A DNA stretch of 64,000 nucleotides from contig NZ_NIST01000001.1 of assembly GCF_002335745.1 (NCBI RefSeq), forward strand, positions 1,956,039 through 2,020,038, in the 5' to 3' direction. The notes beneath the pieces are model-generated. The model saw only the letters and a program-made list of their open reading frames with translations. It did no database searches and had not been told where the DNA came from. The translations under genes were made by a program, and so were the position numbers. The stretch comes from Evansella halocellulosilytica (GTDB taxonomy: Bacteria; Bacillota; Bacilli; Bacillales; Salisediminibacteriaceae). Every line of letters starts with the position of its first letter. Position 1 is the first letter of the stretch. This document shows, one piece after another, positions 54,451 to 63,653 of this stretch.

Positions 54451-54575
54451 TTGTCTCTCCAGCGCCCACTCGCTCGAGGTCGCTTCGAACCGTCATTTGA
54501 AGTCTAAGTTCGGACTACTTGCATGCCGGTTCTCCAGAGCTTTTAGCTCGTGGGAGAGGGCGCTTGGGCTTTTCC
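54451..54575. repeat. Bacillaceae dispersed palindromic intergenic repeat (about 125 bp)
   Basis: Ends CCAGCGCCCACTCGCTCGAG and GAGGGCGCTTGGGCTTTTCC pair with each other, with GGTCGCTTCGAACC and GCCGGTTCTCC inside. From memory this is a very common intergenic repeat of Bacillus-group genomes (forms like CTCCAGCGCCTAGCTCCTCG ... GAGGCGCTTGCGCTTTTC). It lies between the 3D-domain gene and its terminator. Confidence 0.7.
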
Positions 54576-54582
54576 TAATAAA

Positions 54583-55779
54583 TTATTCCAACACGCGTAT
54601 TTGTACAGGCTGCCTTCCGAATGCTAATGCATCAGAGCGGTCATTCATAAAGATGTCGATTTTATTTCCAACAATGGCGCTGCCAGTGTCTGCAGCTAAA
54701 AAAGTTCCAAGCCCTTTCACTTCAACACGTGATCCTAATGGAATGACGTTTGGATCGACGGCAATGACTTTTGCATTAGGGTTTGCTTCTAAGTCAAGTC
54801 CCGTACTCGTTACACCTGAACACCCGTCGCAATTTGCCGTGTAAGCTGTCGCTGTGAAGGTCCTCCAATCGTTTTCATCCGAATTTGAACTTTCGTCTTC
54901 ACTAGGGCTTGTTGAAGGATTTGACCTGCTGACAGTAGGACTGCTATTACGTTTTTCTTCCTCTTTTTTAGCCTCTAACTTAGCTTGCCTTTCAGCTTCT
55001 AAACGCGCTTCTTCTTGAAGACGTAATTCTTCAATTTGATCGCGCAGCGAATTCTCTTTAGAAGCTAATTCATGATCCTCATTCATTAATTGACTGATGA
55101 GAGCTTCTTGCTCTGCCTCATTCGCTTCCATCTTGTCTCGTAATTGAACTGTTTCTTCTCGTTGTTCTTCAATCTTTTCATGAATTTCATCCAGCTCAAT
55201 GGCTTGATTGACTAGGTTATGTAACGTTTCTTCATAGTCACTATGCACATCAGCAAGCTCTTGCTGTCTTAATTCAAGCTGTTCGATAAAGTGATTGTCT
55301 GCTTCTGCTATTTGGTTGATACTAAAAACGCGACTAACGAAATCACCAAAATTCTCAGCCCCTAAAATAACTTCTAAATAGGAAGCAGTAGACGTTCCAT
55401 TTCTTTGATAAGATCTAGCTCTATCTTTTAATAACTCAAAACGGTGGTCGATATCTTTCTCAAGTAACTCAATTTCAGATTCCAAATGGTTAATCTCTTC
55501 TTCATTGTCCTTAATTTTGTTTTCTATCTCATCAATTCTTTTTTCTTTAGCTTTAATCGCTTCGTCAAGTTCTAAAACCTCGTGATTTAATTGTTCGCGT
55601 TCTCGTACTAACTCTAAAAGTAAGTCTTCAGCATCCTCAAGCTCTGATTGGATCGCCTCACGTTCTTCTTGGACTTGCTTCTCTTCATCCACAAGTGCTT
55701 CTGTCGCAAAGACTCCGCCAGCGATGAACATATGTATAAATCCGCTGAACATAGTGATTATGATGACTTTTCTTAGCAC
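54583..55779 (-). CDS. Secreted coiled-coil protein with C-terminal 3D domain (cell-wall hydrolase type)
   Basis: 398 residues. A signal peptide (LRKVIIITMFSGFIHMFIAG GVFA) is followed by a long Glu-rich coiled coil of the PcsB_N type (about 30-240, with RSYQRNGTSTASYLEVILGA), a Ser-rich linker and a C-terminal 3D domain (WRTFTATAYTANCDGCSGVT ... VIPLGSRVEVKGLGTFLAADTGSAIVGNKIDIFM, with the three Asp that name it), as in YocH/Rpf-like muralytic proteins. GTG 55779 follows GAGGAGG; the longer upstream frame is not used. Probably remodels peptidoglycan. Confidence 0.88.
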   Translation of the reverse strand: MLRKVIIITMFSGFIHMFIAGGVFATEALVDEEKQVQEEREAIQSELEDAEDLLLELVREREQLNHEVLELDEAIKAKEKRIDEIENKIKDNEEEINHLESEIELLEKDIDHRFELLKDRARSYQRNGTSTASYLEVILGAENFGDFVSRVFSINQIAEADNHFIEQLELRQQELADVHSDYEETLHNLVNQAIELDEIHEKIEEQREETVQLRDKMEANEAEQEALISQLMNEDHELASKENSLRDQIEELRLQEEARLEAERQAKLEAKKEEEKRNSSPTVSRSNPSTSPSEDESSNSDENDWRTFTATAYTANCDGCSGVTSTGLDLEANPNAKVIAVDPNVIPLGSRVEVKGLGTFLAADTGSAIVGNKIDIFMNDRSDALAFGRQPVQIRVLE

Positions 55780-56481
55780 GCTGTCATCCTCCTCGTATAA
55801 CTTGTAAAAATAGTAAGCTACATTAACAATACCAGCCAAGTGTGACAACCTTGTAATAGAATTATGATATTTATGTAACAATTTAAAAGTCTATTTTACT
55901 ATAACACTAGAATGATTTGTGAAACGGGGTGTGATTTCCGTCTAATAGACTAGAAAATGAAAATTGATAGGGGTTAATAATATCGTTCTTATACAGATTA
56001 TGGGAAAATGAGAGGCTGATTTACTGGTGGGAAGATTCTCTTTTTTTCGGATGCTCTTTTGTTAAAAAAGGGAGATCGTTCCTCTTTAAGATGATGTTCA
56101 AAAAGTCCGGTCAATATGGCACATCGAATTTCTTCGTGGTTTGCTTTTCTGATTCTTTTAAAAGGAGCAAATTTCAATTGCTTTTTCTCCGAAGTGGGCG
56201 GAGCACTCCTTTACTTGTTCGAACTTAAACTAATCAAGATTTGGAAGAAACTTGTTAAATATTATATTTTTTATGTTAAAATAGTCGTGAACAAATGTAG
56301 TTATTTCCACTGAAATTTTCTCTATTTCGGAACATTTACGTTCAATGCAATTTTAGCTGTTATTGAGCTTTTAAATAATGGGGAGGATGGCTTAACAACA
56401 GTATAATTGTTATATTTTTTCTATTAATCTTAAATTCGACAAAAGGTTGTATTCGATTTAAATAAGTAGAAAGAAGTGTGA
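55780..56481. other. 700 bp without a supported gene
   Basis: A 65-codon frame at 56116-56313 lacks a ribosome site and its sequence looks like an intergenic repeat rather than a gene. The part from 56090 to 56240 (AAAAAGTCCGG ... CTCCGAAGTGGGCGGAGCACTCC) could be another dispersed repeat. No promoter called. Confidence 0.4.
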
Positions 56482-56484
56482 ATG

Positions 56485-57003
56485 ATGAAACGAATAGAGT
56501 ACGGTATGCCAGCACTCACTAATTCAACAAAAGAGATTAAAGTAAAAGATCACACTGGTGAAGAAGTTTTTACATTGAAAAAGTATTATAATAATAATTT
56601 TCAAAAGTTTTTAAGCATATTAATGCCTGGATTCGTATCAAATGTTCTAGTAAAAAAACACGGAAAGTTAGTTGCAAAATCTAAAGATATTTTTACATTA
56701 GGTAGACCGAAATGGGACATATACGATCATCAACATAAAAATGATGAGGCTATTAGATTACAAGATATAAGAGTTGTGAGAACACATCCTAAAGCAAAAT
56801 TCAGTATAGGTTCAGATAATTATAAAATAGAACGAGTTTTTGGTAGTAAGACTACAACTGTAATAAAAAATGGTAATAAAATTGTCGAGATGAAGTTTGA
56901 CAAAAGTTTACCTCCTCGTAACATGGAAATTCATTTTATTGAAGAGAATAACTATGTTCCATTATTGTTATGTATACTTCATACTTACGAACTTTCCAGT
57001 TAA
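56485..57003 (+). CDS. Tubby C-terminal-like (LURP-one/YxjI-like) protein
   Basis: 172 residues. Beta-rich pattern of a tubby-like C-terminal barrel: KEIKVKDHTGEEVFTLKKYY, LVKKHGKLVAKSKDIFTLGR, PKWDIYDHQHKNDEAIRL, KFSIGSDNYKIERVFGSKTT and a final hydrophobic helix. Function unknown; such proteins may bind lipids at the membrane. Two adjacent ATGs (56482, 56485). Followed by a terminator at 57199. The family call is from fold pattern, not a search. Confidence 0.6.
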   Translation: MKRIEYGMPALTNSTKEIKVKDHTGEEVFTLKKYYNNNFQKFLSILMPGFVSNVLVKKHGKLVAKSKDIFTLGRPKWDIYDHQHKNDEAIRLQDIRVVRTHPKAKFSIGSDNYKIERVFGSKTTTVIKNGNKIVEMKFDKSLPPRNMEIHFIEENNYVPLLLCILHTYELSS

Positions 57004-57314
57004 TCAGTCTGATCAAATCTATTATAGTCAAAGATATTTCACTTTAGCAGGGATATAATATTCAACAAATGTTAAACGATCGGGGGAGAACATTGTTTGG
57101 TCTTACGGAAATGAAGTTGTATTACAAGTTTATTTAAAATAACGTTTCCTTATTAATATTATTAACCAGTACTGTGTAAGATACTTTTAATTAATCGGAG
57201 AGCTTTACTTCAAGCAGGAAGTAGAGCTTTTTTATTGAAGGAATGTGGATAAGGAAGTTTTAAGTGTTATCTACATAAACCAATTTTTACGGTCATTATA
57301 AAAGGAGGGATTGT
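57004..57314 (+). other. Intergenic region with terminator
   Basis: No gene. A short frame at 57093 (15 codons) behind GGGGGAG is not convincing. The terminator at 57199 is the only clear signal. Confidence 0.5.
57199..57238 (+). terminator. Terminator after the tubby-like gene
   Basis: Stem AGAGCTTTACTTC / GAAGTAGAGCT (one G:U type mismatch) with a 6-nt loop, then TTTTTTATT. Confidence 0.8.
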
Positions 57315-57623
57315 GTGAAAAGGTTAAACAAGAAACATATGACTTGGAGTTTGCTAGTTTGTTTTTTTATTCCGTTTTTTATACCGAGTCCTTTTATGAA
57401 TGATGGTATCGGAAGTTATACTTATGGTTTTCCGTTAGAATACATAACAATTTATCAACGACAACCTAGCAGTGGATGGTTTTTTAATAACTTTTTTTCT
57501 GGAAATGCTGGTTTACATATAAATCCTGCAACTTATGTATTGAATGTATTTATCATTTACTTAATAGTTAGGTTCGTCGTGAATATACGTTATAAGAAAA
57601 AAGGAATAGCTGTGAGTCAATAA
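57315..57623 (+). CDS. Small membrane protein
   Basis: 102 residues, two transmembrane helices (about 10-27 and 76-92) with an outside loop of Tyr/Gly/Asn-rich sequence (GSYTYGFPLEYITIYQRQ, PSSGWFFNNFFSGNAGLH). GTG start behind AAAGGAGGG and a terminator directly after the stop. Function unknown. Confidence 0.7.
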   Translation: MKRLNKKHMTWSLLVCFFIPFFIPSPFMNDGIGSYTYGFPLEYITIYQRQPSSGWFFNNFFSGNAGLHINPATYVLNVFIIYLIVRFVVNIRYKKKGIAVSQ

Positions 57624-57625
57624 GA

Positions 57626-57658
57626 GGCGATAGTTGTACAACTGTCGCTATTTTTGTG
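57626..57658 (+). terminator. Terminator of the small membrane protein gene
   Basis: Stem GCGATAGTT / AACTGTCGC with a short loop GTAC, then TATTTTTGTG. Confidence 0.8.
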
Positions 57659-58094
57659 TCCGCAAATAAGGGTAAAAGTTAGAAACTTTTATCTCGCAAA
57701 ATTCGTAAAAATGAACCTAGTAATTGATGAAATTAACGTGAAAAGAATGAACATTGGAGGATGGAACGTCCGAATGACTAGAAGCTGTAATACTCTCCCT
57801 CCTGAAAAATAATGCAATGATTCTAGTGGATAAAGTTGGGACGTGTAATCGGTGGAGCTTCGTTTAATTGATTATATACGAGTACTTATTAGTAGAATTC
57901 CCTCTTTGTAAATCATGCAACGTAAACATATTTCTGCAAAATTGGCCGTGTTTGGCGTACTTTATTCTCATAGGCTGACGTTTTAGTTAATTCCATGGAC
58001 ATTGTCCATTTTTCCCCTGATGGTTGATATTTGAAAAAAACTAGAAATATCTTTTTGCGGCTTGAAGTATACATTACAAAGGGGGGGAGTGGAA
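57659..58094. other. Intergenic region, nothing recognised
   Basis: About 435 bp with no supported gene or structure. The promoter of the next gene must lie near its end. Confidence 0.4.
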
Positions 58095-58277
58095 ATGTCA
58101 TTTGGACAATTCATGGAAGTTTTAGTTGCACCTATTGATTTCGTCGTAAACAGTTTTTCTTATGAAGTACTCATCGGATCTGTCTTTGTAATTCCCGCTG
58201 TTATCATGATATACGGGATCGTCGAATATCGTAAATTACACAAAGAAAATAAAGCATCATTTAATACAAAGCCTTAA
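58095..58277 (+). CDS. Small membrane protein of 60 residues
   Basis: MSFGQFMEVLVAPIDFVVNS, then one hydrophobic helix (about 25-43, LIGSVFVIPAVIMIYGIV) and a Lys-rich tail. ATG 58095 follows AAAGGGGGGGAGTGG; the in-frame upstream ATG at 58062 lacks such a site. A clear terminator follows. Function unknown. Confidence 0.65.
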   Translation: MSFGQFMEVLVAPIDFVVNSFSYEVLIGSVFVIPAVIMIYGIVEYRKLHKENKASFNTKP

Positions 58278-58298
58278 GCGGAGGCTTTGTTTTTTATT
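58265..58298 (+). terminator. Terminator of the 60-residue gene
   Basis: Stem CAAAGCC / GGCTTTG with a 9-nt loop, then TTTTTTATT; the left arm overlaps the last codons. Confidence 0.8.
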
Positions 58299-58452
58299 CG
58301 ATTCGAGATTATTTTTACGTCGTCATGAATCGAACATAGTGAATCACATAAACGTTAGCCTATTTATTTCGGTACAAGATGATTTGTTTTCGCTTTGTCA
58401 TAGGATGATATTGACCTACGTGTTAATGACCTATATAAGGGGAGGTAATCGC

Positions 58453-58956
58453 TTGTACCCATATGATTATAACCAACAATCTTTTGATGGAAATAGTTAT
58501 GGAAATGATCTTCAACCAATGCAGGAACAGTACGTGAGTGAAGCTGATGATCTAGAGAGGCAGTTTCAAATTGGGATTTGGCCACCAGGAAGACCGCCAT
58601 TTGGACCACCAGGACCACCGGATGGAAGGCCACCTTTTGGACCACCGGTTGGCCCTCCAGGACCGCCATCACCACCTGGACCTCCGGGTGGAAGACCGCC
58701 TTTTGGCCCGCCAGGACGACCACCGGCATTTACTCCGGCTCCGACTGCAGATATTGGCTTGTTAGCAGTTGATCCTGGAGCTATTCGCAGATGTTTGTTC
58801 CGCTTTACGTATGTATGGCTAACGAATAGACAACAGTTTTGGTTCTACCCAATCTTTGTCGGACGAACTTCTGTAGCAGGATTTCGATGGACAGGATTCT
58901 CTTGGGTATATTTCGGAATCGACCTTAGATTCATCGCTTCATTCACATGTTTTTAA
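58453..58956 (+). CDS. Pro/Gly-rich (collagen-like) small protein
   Basis: 167 residues. After an acidic, Gln/Asn-rich head (YPYDYNQQSFDGNSYGNDLQ) comes a low-complexity block of PPG, RPPFGPP and GPPG repeats (about 44-100), then an aromatic C-terminal domain with LAVDPGAIRRCLFRFTYVWL and FWFYPIFVGRTSVAGFRW. The C-terminal part resembles spore- or surface-associated proteins of bacilli, from memory only. TTG start at 58453 behind GGGGAGGT. The open frame from 58339 has no ribosome site at its start. Confidence 0.7.
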   Translation: MYPYDYNQQSFDGNSYGNDLQPMQEQYVSEADDLERQFQIGIWPPGRPPFGPPGPPDGRPPFGPPVGPPGPPSPPGPPGGRPPFGPPGRPPAFTPAPTADIGLLAVDPGAIRRCLFRFTYVWLTNRQQFWFYPIFVGRTSVAGFRWTGFSWVYFGIDLRFIASFTCF

Positions 58957-59149
58957 GCGACGTACGAAACCGTCTGATTAACGTAAACATCAGTTATTGA
59001 ACTCGTAAAAATAGATTTCATTCATGTAAAGTCAACTATCAAGAATATCTTACTTTCTTATCTTTTAGGCTAACTGATATGGAACAGCAACAATACAACT
59101 CGCTGCAGAGTCGGTTCACTTCTATACAGAAGGATACTTGGAAAAGGAA

Positions 59150-59182
59150 AGAGGGCAGAAGCTTTAACAACTCCTGCCCTTC
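59150..59182 (-). terminator. Terminator of the M14 peptidase gene
   Basis: Stem GAGGGCAG / CTGCCCTTC flanked by pyrimidine-rich sequence on the minus strand (CTTTCCTTTTCC). Confidence 0.65.
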
Positions 59183-59188
59183 GTTTTC

Positions 59189-60220
59189 TTATTCAGATTT
59201 AGTTCCTTGGAATGGGAGAGTATCCCAGAAGCTAATGTCAGCAGAGTTAATAGAACCATCAGCAATGGCTTCAATTGCTGCGTTGATTGATACGACACCT
59301 TGCTGTATTAAGTAACCATTGCTCTTCTGGCCAAGGACATAAGGCTCATATTCGTGATCAGTCATCCCTCTCATTTCAAATAATAACGTAGCAATGTCAT
59401 ACTCGTATGCAAGCCCGTTTCTTGAAATGGTTGTCGCAGAACCACCATTATATTTTCCCAAGTGGCCAAATCCTCTGTCCTCAACTGCATCATACATAAC
59501 AGAACCTAGCTGCTTGGACATTTCAACGACTTGTGGATCAACATCTTCGTTCGTTGGATAAAGAATTGAACCAGACACATATTTGTCATCAACTGCAGAC
59601 TGTGTTCCTTGATGGTGGAAATCTACTAAATAGTCAATGTCATACTGCTGCAACACATTTGTGTGTAACGCATAAGTTTCCGGCTCTAGACGATCGACGT
59701 GGTCACGGTTCAAGTCTACTCCGTTAGCATTTAATCGAGTAGCTTGTCCTCCACCGACGTAATGAGAGATATCAAAGTTCACGTCTCCTTCTGCACCGTC
59801 GACGTTTAACCTAGGTACAAAAAGAACATTCACTTCATCTGCTAGCTCTCTGTTCGCTTTTTTGTTATTTGAAAGGTCTCGAATAACATTTAGCGCCGCC
59901 TCAGTGACTAACGCTTCATTCCCATGCTGTTGTGTAAGGAATAAAATTGTCGGGTTATCCGGGTTATTTCCGAATTTCACTAAGTGTAAATCACGTTCCT
60001 GTACGGACTGTCCGAACACTTCCAACTCTATATGTTGAGAGCGACTAGCTGCACGCTCTAGCTGATCTACCATATCTTCATAGCTTGCTAATCTTTCGTT
60101 TTTAATTGTTTCATTACCGTTATAGTTCGGTCCTTCCCCTACTGCTCCGGTCTGTGCTGGTAAAATTGCAAATGACAAAAGAAGAATAAATGATAATACA
60201 AGTGTTATAGTCTTTTTCAA
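59189..60220 (-). CDS. Secreted M14-family zinc carboxypeptidase
   Basis: About 343 residues. Signal peptide (KKTITLVLSFILLLSFAIL, cleavage near PAQTGA), then a peptidase M14 domain: zinc motif HGNE (His99, Glu102), substrate-binding RLNANGVDLNRD, third zinc His in VDFHHQGT and a catalytic Glu probably in LLFEMRGM. Secreted relatives trim peptides or gamma-glutamyl links. I chose TTG 60220 (nine bases after AAGGAG); ATG 60229 would touch the ribosome site. Single gene with its own terminator. Confidence 0.88.
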   Translation of the reverse strand: MKKTITLVLSFILLLSFAILPAQTGAVGEGPNYNGNETIKNERLASYEDMVDQLERAASRSQHIELEVFGQSVQERDLHLVKFGNNPDNPTILFLTQQHGNEALVTEAALNVIRDLSNNKKANRELADEVNVLFVPRLNVDGAEGDVNFDISHYVGGGQATRLNANGVDLNRDHVDRLEPETYALHTNVLQQYDIDYLVDFHHQGTQSAVDDKYVSGSILYPTNEDVDPQVVEMSKQLGSVMYDAVEDRGFGHLGKYNGGSATTISRNGLAYEYDIATLLFEMRGMTDHEYEPYVLGQKSNGYLIQQGVVSINAAIEAIADGSINSADISFWDTLPFQGTKSE

Positions 60221-60740
60221 AAAAAACATCTCCTTTTCATATTTTTAGTAAGGCGAAACAATTAAGTAAAAAAATCCCCCCTTAATTATACAGATTGTCA
60301 GTTTATGTATGTCTATTCATGCTGCAATATCTATTTTACCGTTAGAAAAAGAAGAATTATATCGGTCGAATCTATTTTTTGTTATAATATAAATGTAAGC
60401 GTTTTATGGAAATTGAATGGTTATTTCATTTATTGGTCATAGGTATATTTGATTGGGAGAGAGCTGTTACCTATAAAAGACAACGACTAATGGTCTAGGT
60501 ATTTTATTGAATTTTATGAATTTTCACTGTTATCACTTCTTCACGATGTTTGCTGTATAGGGGTTATTCAGTTGTGAACTCAGTCTACGTTTCTTTACTA
60601 TTCTTTAACGAATAAGCTGATAGATATTTTGTAACCGCACTAGAGTCCCTTATTGTCCGGTGAAGAATGGTGCCTCGTATTTAAAAGTTTTAGCTGGTAT
60701 CAAGGTATGGTGCTCCAGCTCTTTCGATCCATTACAAGTC
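60221..60740. other. Intergenic region, nothing recognised
   Basis: About 520 bp, AT-rich. A TGTAAGCGTTTTATG stretch at 60395-60409 is cre-like but not next to a fitting gene start. No gene supported. Confidence 0.4.
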
Positions 60741-60777
60741 AAAAAATGCCTGCCTTCCTAACGGGGGAGGGCAGACA
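60741..60777 (-). terminator. Terminator of the DUF4317 gene
   Basis: On the minus strand: stem TGTCTGCCCTC / GAAGGCAGGCA (two mismatches), then TTTTTT. Confidence 0.75.
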
Positions 60778-60792
60778 CTTTCAAAATGGACG

Positions 60793-61971
60793 TTATTCTA
60801 CTTTTTCACCTAAAACTTCTGGAATCATCGTAAACCCGTCAATGACAGTGTCTTCTTCTACTTCGATCATAAGGTAGCGTTTCCCTTCAAAGTTGATCTG
60901 TCTGACGTAGCTTAAATCCTGAGGACTAATCGATACGTTCGCGACCTTCGTTTCGATTTTAATTGATTTCGACGTATATTTTGGTACGATATTGCTTGCC
61001 TTTATTTCATATTGATTGTCATTGATCACTCTTTGGAATGCGGATTCGACTTGTTCCGTTTCAATATCCTTCACTCCGCTTTGTTTTAAAACCTGTTCCA
61101 CGTCTTTGTAATCTAGCTTTGGATCTTCCTCTTCCTCATTTTCTTCAACGACCCGATGAATATTTTCATACACGTTAGAAAGGGTCGCTGGATTGAGCTG
61201 ATCACCTGTGACGTTTTTGACGATTTCTTCAAAAACAATTTTGTCTTCCGCTGCTGTCATCGCTTCTTCGCCATTTAAGACTTCCTCTATGAACAGATAG
61301 TCGGGCTCATTTGCTTTTCCTGCTGAATAAAGAACATGGTTTACATCAGCACCACTATCGGTAAAACACGGGAAGAGAAAACCTCCGATCGGAGCGTTTA
61401 AATTGATAATCGGGTCAACGACAATGTTGTACTTAAATTCTTTACCGACATAGTCAAAAAGCAATTCTTTTTTTGGATCTTGGGTGCTATTCATTGTACA
61501 TAAAATAAACGGATGAGTATAAACGGAATCTCGTTCACTTTCTTCAGCCTCTTCATTTTTCCGTTTCGCAGGCTTAAAATATTCACCGCGAATAAAGGTA
61601 ATAACAACATCCATTTCGTATTGGCGATTTTGTAGCAATTTCTCAACGATACGAAGCATTTGTGCTTTCCAGTCCTCCGTATCGTCACTTAATAAACCTT
61701 GATGCAAAATAAGCTGACTATTGTCTTCTGTATTTCGCTTAAACTTTAGTTCAAACAACTTTTCATCTAATCGACCGCCAAGTGTTTTTTTAAAGCTATT
61801 GAAAAATAACTCTTGTTGGTCTGGATCAAGCATTTCGAAAGGCTGACTTTGATGGTGATAGATTTCACTAGATTCCTTCATAACATAAACGGTAAACATA
61901 TCGCGAATTTTGAGTGAGTCGTTATTTGCTTTAAATTGCTTGCGTATATGTGCGATGTCTTTTTTGTTCAT
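60793..61971 (-). CDS. DUF4317 family protein
   Basis: 392 residues, full length, of the DUF4317 family common in Firmicutes: MNKKDIAHIRKQFKANNDSL at the start, DMFTVYVMKESSEIYHHQ, HPFILCTMNSTQDPKKELLF, a central acidic stretch (EENEEEEDP) and IVPKYTSKSIKIET near the end. Cytoplasmic; no catalytic motif known. Function unknown. Confidence 0.85.
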   Translation of the reverse strand: MNKKDIAHIRKQFKANNDSLKIRDMFTVYVMKESSEIYHHQSQPFEMLDPDQQELFFNSFKKTLGGRLDEKLFELKFKRNTEDNSQLILHQGLLSDDTEDWKAQMLRIVEKLLQNRQYEMDVVITFIRGEYFKPAKRKNEEAEESERDSVYTHPFILCTMNSTQDPKKELLFDYVGKEFKYNIVVDPIINLNAPIGGFLFPCFTDSGADVNHVLYSAGKANEPDYLFIEEVLNGEEAMTAAEDKIVFEEIVKNVTGDQLNPATLSNVYENIHRVVEENEEEEDPKLDYKDVEQVLKQSGVKDIETEQVESAFQRVINDNQYEIKASNIVPKYTSKSIKIETKVANVSISPQDLSYVRQINFEGKRYLMIEVEEDTVIDGFTMIPEVLGEKVE

Positions 61972-62326
61972 TATTAATATTCACTCCTGCACTGAATTGA
62001 TTTGCAAATCTATGAGAATGATAAAATACAAAGATTCGAAATGCTACTACATAAACGATTCTATTATTTTAACATAAGGATGAAGAAGTATGGGGACGCT
62101 AAAACAATGATTAGCGTAGCACCTAGTTGGGAATCTCTACAATGATATAGAATCAATCTACCTTAGCAGTCTTTTTTGATTTGTAATAGGGAGAGTAGGT
62201 GCAGTAAAAACATTATGGGGTTCAATCTATACTATGAAAATAAATGCAGGTCATCGACACAATGTCTTGTCCGTACTCATTTAGATTATGTTAGACTGTT
62301 AGTAATCATCAATGGGAGGTATGTCA
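61972..62326. other. Intergenic region, nothing recognised
   Basis: About 350 bp. The short frame 62176-62388 overlaps the better-supported small gene at 62327 in another frame and has no ribosome site. Confidence 0.45.
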
Positions 62327-62473
62327 ATGAAGATATTCGTCACACTTCTTATCATTATGGCTATTATTATGGTTGTAGTTGGCTTTAAAAAACAAAATCG
62401 CAAAATGATTACACTTTCTTCGATAACAACGATAGGACTTCTTGTGCTATATATGTTGTTATTTAGGTTTTAG
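62327..62473 (+). CDS. Very small membrane protein (48 residues)
   Basis: Two hydrophobic helices, IFVTLLIIMAIIMVVVGF and IGLLVLYMLLF, separated by a basic loop (KKQNRKM). ATG 62327 lies six bases after GGGAGGT. Codon pattern and the ribosome site make it a believable small gene. Confidence 0.6.
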   Translation: MKIFVTLLIIMAIIMVVVGFKKQNRKMITLSSITTIGLLVLYMLLFRF

Positions 62474-63139
62474 TCGATAAAGTCGTCTGCCGATGATTAA
62501 CTGAGCATGTGGATTTTTTATCATTCACATGCTTTCAGTTAGAAAGGCTTCAAGTCGAACGTTCTAATGAATGATAGCAGTCATAGTTTCAAAATCCCCT
62601 GTTCATTTTATGAACGAACGACTTAACAAAAGCAAATGACATGTCTTACTTTCCCTTTCATTCTTCATCTCCTCTTAGGACCCCAGTTTGTAAGTTTTCC
62701 ATTAATTCTTCTTTTGTCTTATCTTTAGTTAATATTCATCTTCTTTTTGTGGACGAAAGAGAGTGAATGATTAGCAAATGTTATTTTCAGGCTAGCTTAA
62801 GAGAAAAATGTTTATAAAGACAAAGATTTTACAACAGAAAAAATAATTGTTATTATCTTTCAGTTATGTTTTTTTGATAGTACATTATAATAAATAAGTA
62901 TGCTTAAAGAGCTATAATTGAATTTTTCATAGACGCACTCTGTAAGATGAAGAATGAAAATGAATCTAGCAAAAGCAAATTTGAACGGGTAATCGGATTT
63001 TCGTGTGGAAAACCATTTAAAGCGATGCTTACTGATCTACGTCCAAAATATGTTAATAAAAAAATTATACGTTTACCTTAACGGTACGTCATAATATAAA
63101 CTTGTAGGAAAACAGCTATTTTTTCAGAGGAGTCATTTT
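62474..63139 (+). other. 665 bp with one doubtful short frame
   Basis: A hairpin AACTGAGCATGTG / CACATGCTTTCAGTT (62499-62540) stands after the small membrane gene but lacks a T run. Otherwise AT-rich. A short frame at 62947 is listed separately. Confidence 0.45.
62947..63081 (+). CDS. Doubtful 44-codon open frame
   Basis: MKNENESSKSKFERVIGF ... LRPKYVNKKIIRLP. Protein-like composition with a Cys and many Lys, but no ribosome site. It may be a small gene or a fragment. Not recognised. Confidence 0.25.
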   Translation: MKNENESSKSKFERVIGFSCGKPFKAMLTDLRPKYVNKKIIRLP

Positions 63140-63586
63140 ATGGTTGATAATAATACGACTATGGAGTCTGGTAGATGTATTGAATGTGGGGCAAAGGAAA
63201 TAGATGGTTTTTCCTGTTATGAATTATTTTGTTTTCCTCTTGCTTGGGAGCATAATGACCCAGAATTATATACTTTACATTTTTGGCTTGTTTCATGTTA
63301 CATGATACAACACCCATCAAACTATACACCAGAAGGTTACAAGCATTTGATTCATTTATTTACTGACGCTTTTGATAATGACTGGGATACTGCTTATATT
63401 CTCAAGAAAAATCGGGAGAGAGTAACCAATATAAGTAAAATAACAAATCCCCTCCCAAATGAAGAAAGAAAGCGTACACCTAAATTATGGTCAATGACAA
63501 TTGAACAAATTTACTTAGGCGGAGAAAAAAATGCAATAGAAAACATAATTAAGTGGAGAGAAAAAATAAGAGCTGAACTAAAATGA
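63140..63586 (+). CDS. DUF5946 family protein
   Basis: 148 residues. N-terminal zinc-ribbon-like Cys pair (CIECGAKEIDGFSCYELF), then LAWEHNDPELYTLHFWLVSC and MIQHPSNYTPEGYKHL, typical of DUF5946. Function unknown. ATG 63140 follows AGAGGAG. Convergence or operon links are not evident. Confidence 0.8.
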   Translation: MVDNNTTMESGRCIECGAKEIDGFSCYELFCFPLAWEHNDPELYTLHFWLVSCYMIQHPSNYTPEGYKHLIHLFTDAFDNDWDTAYILKKNRERVTNISKITNPLPNEERKRTPKLWSMTIEQIYLGGEKNAIENIIKWREKIRAELK

Positions 63587-63653
63587 ATTGAAAAAGACCC
63601 CGCCATGTTTTTCAGGATAGCCAATAGATAAAGTGTTTAAAGGAGTGACAACT

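Noticed and set aside
56116-56313. 65-codon open frame
   Set aside because: No ribosome site, composition unlike neighbours, and the sequence looks like an intergenic repeat.
60395-60409. cre-like TGTAAGCG site
   Set aside because: It is not near a gene start in a fitting direction and matches only one half of the consensus.
62176-62388. 70-codon frame
   Set aside because: No ribosome site; overlaps a better small membrane gene in another frame.
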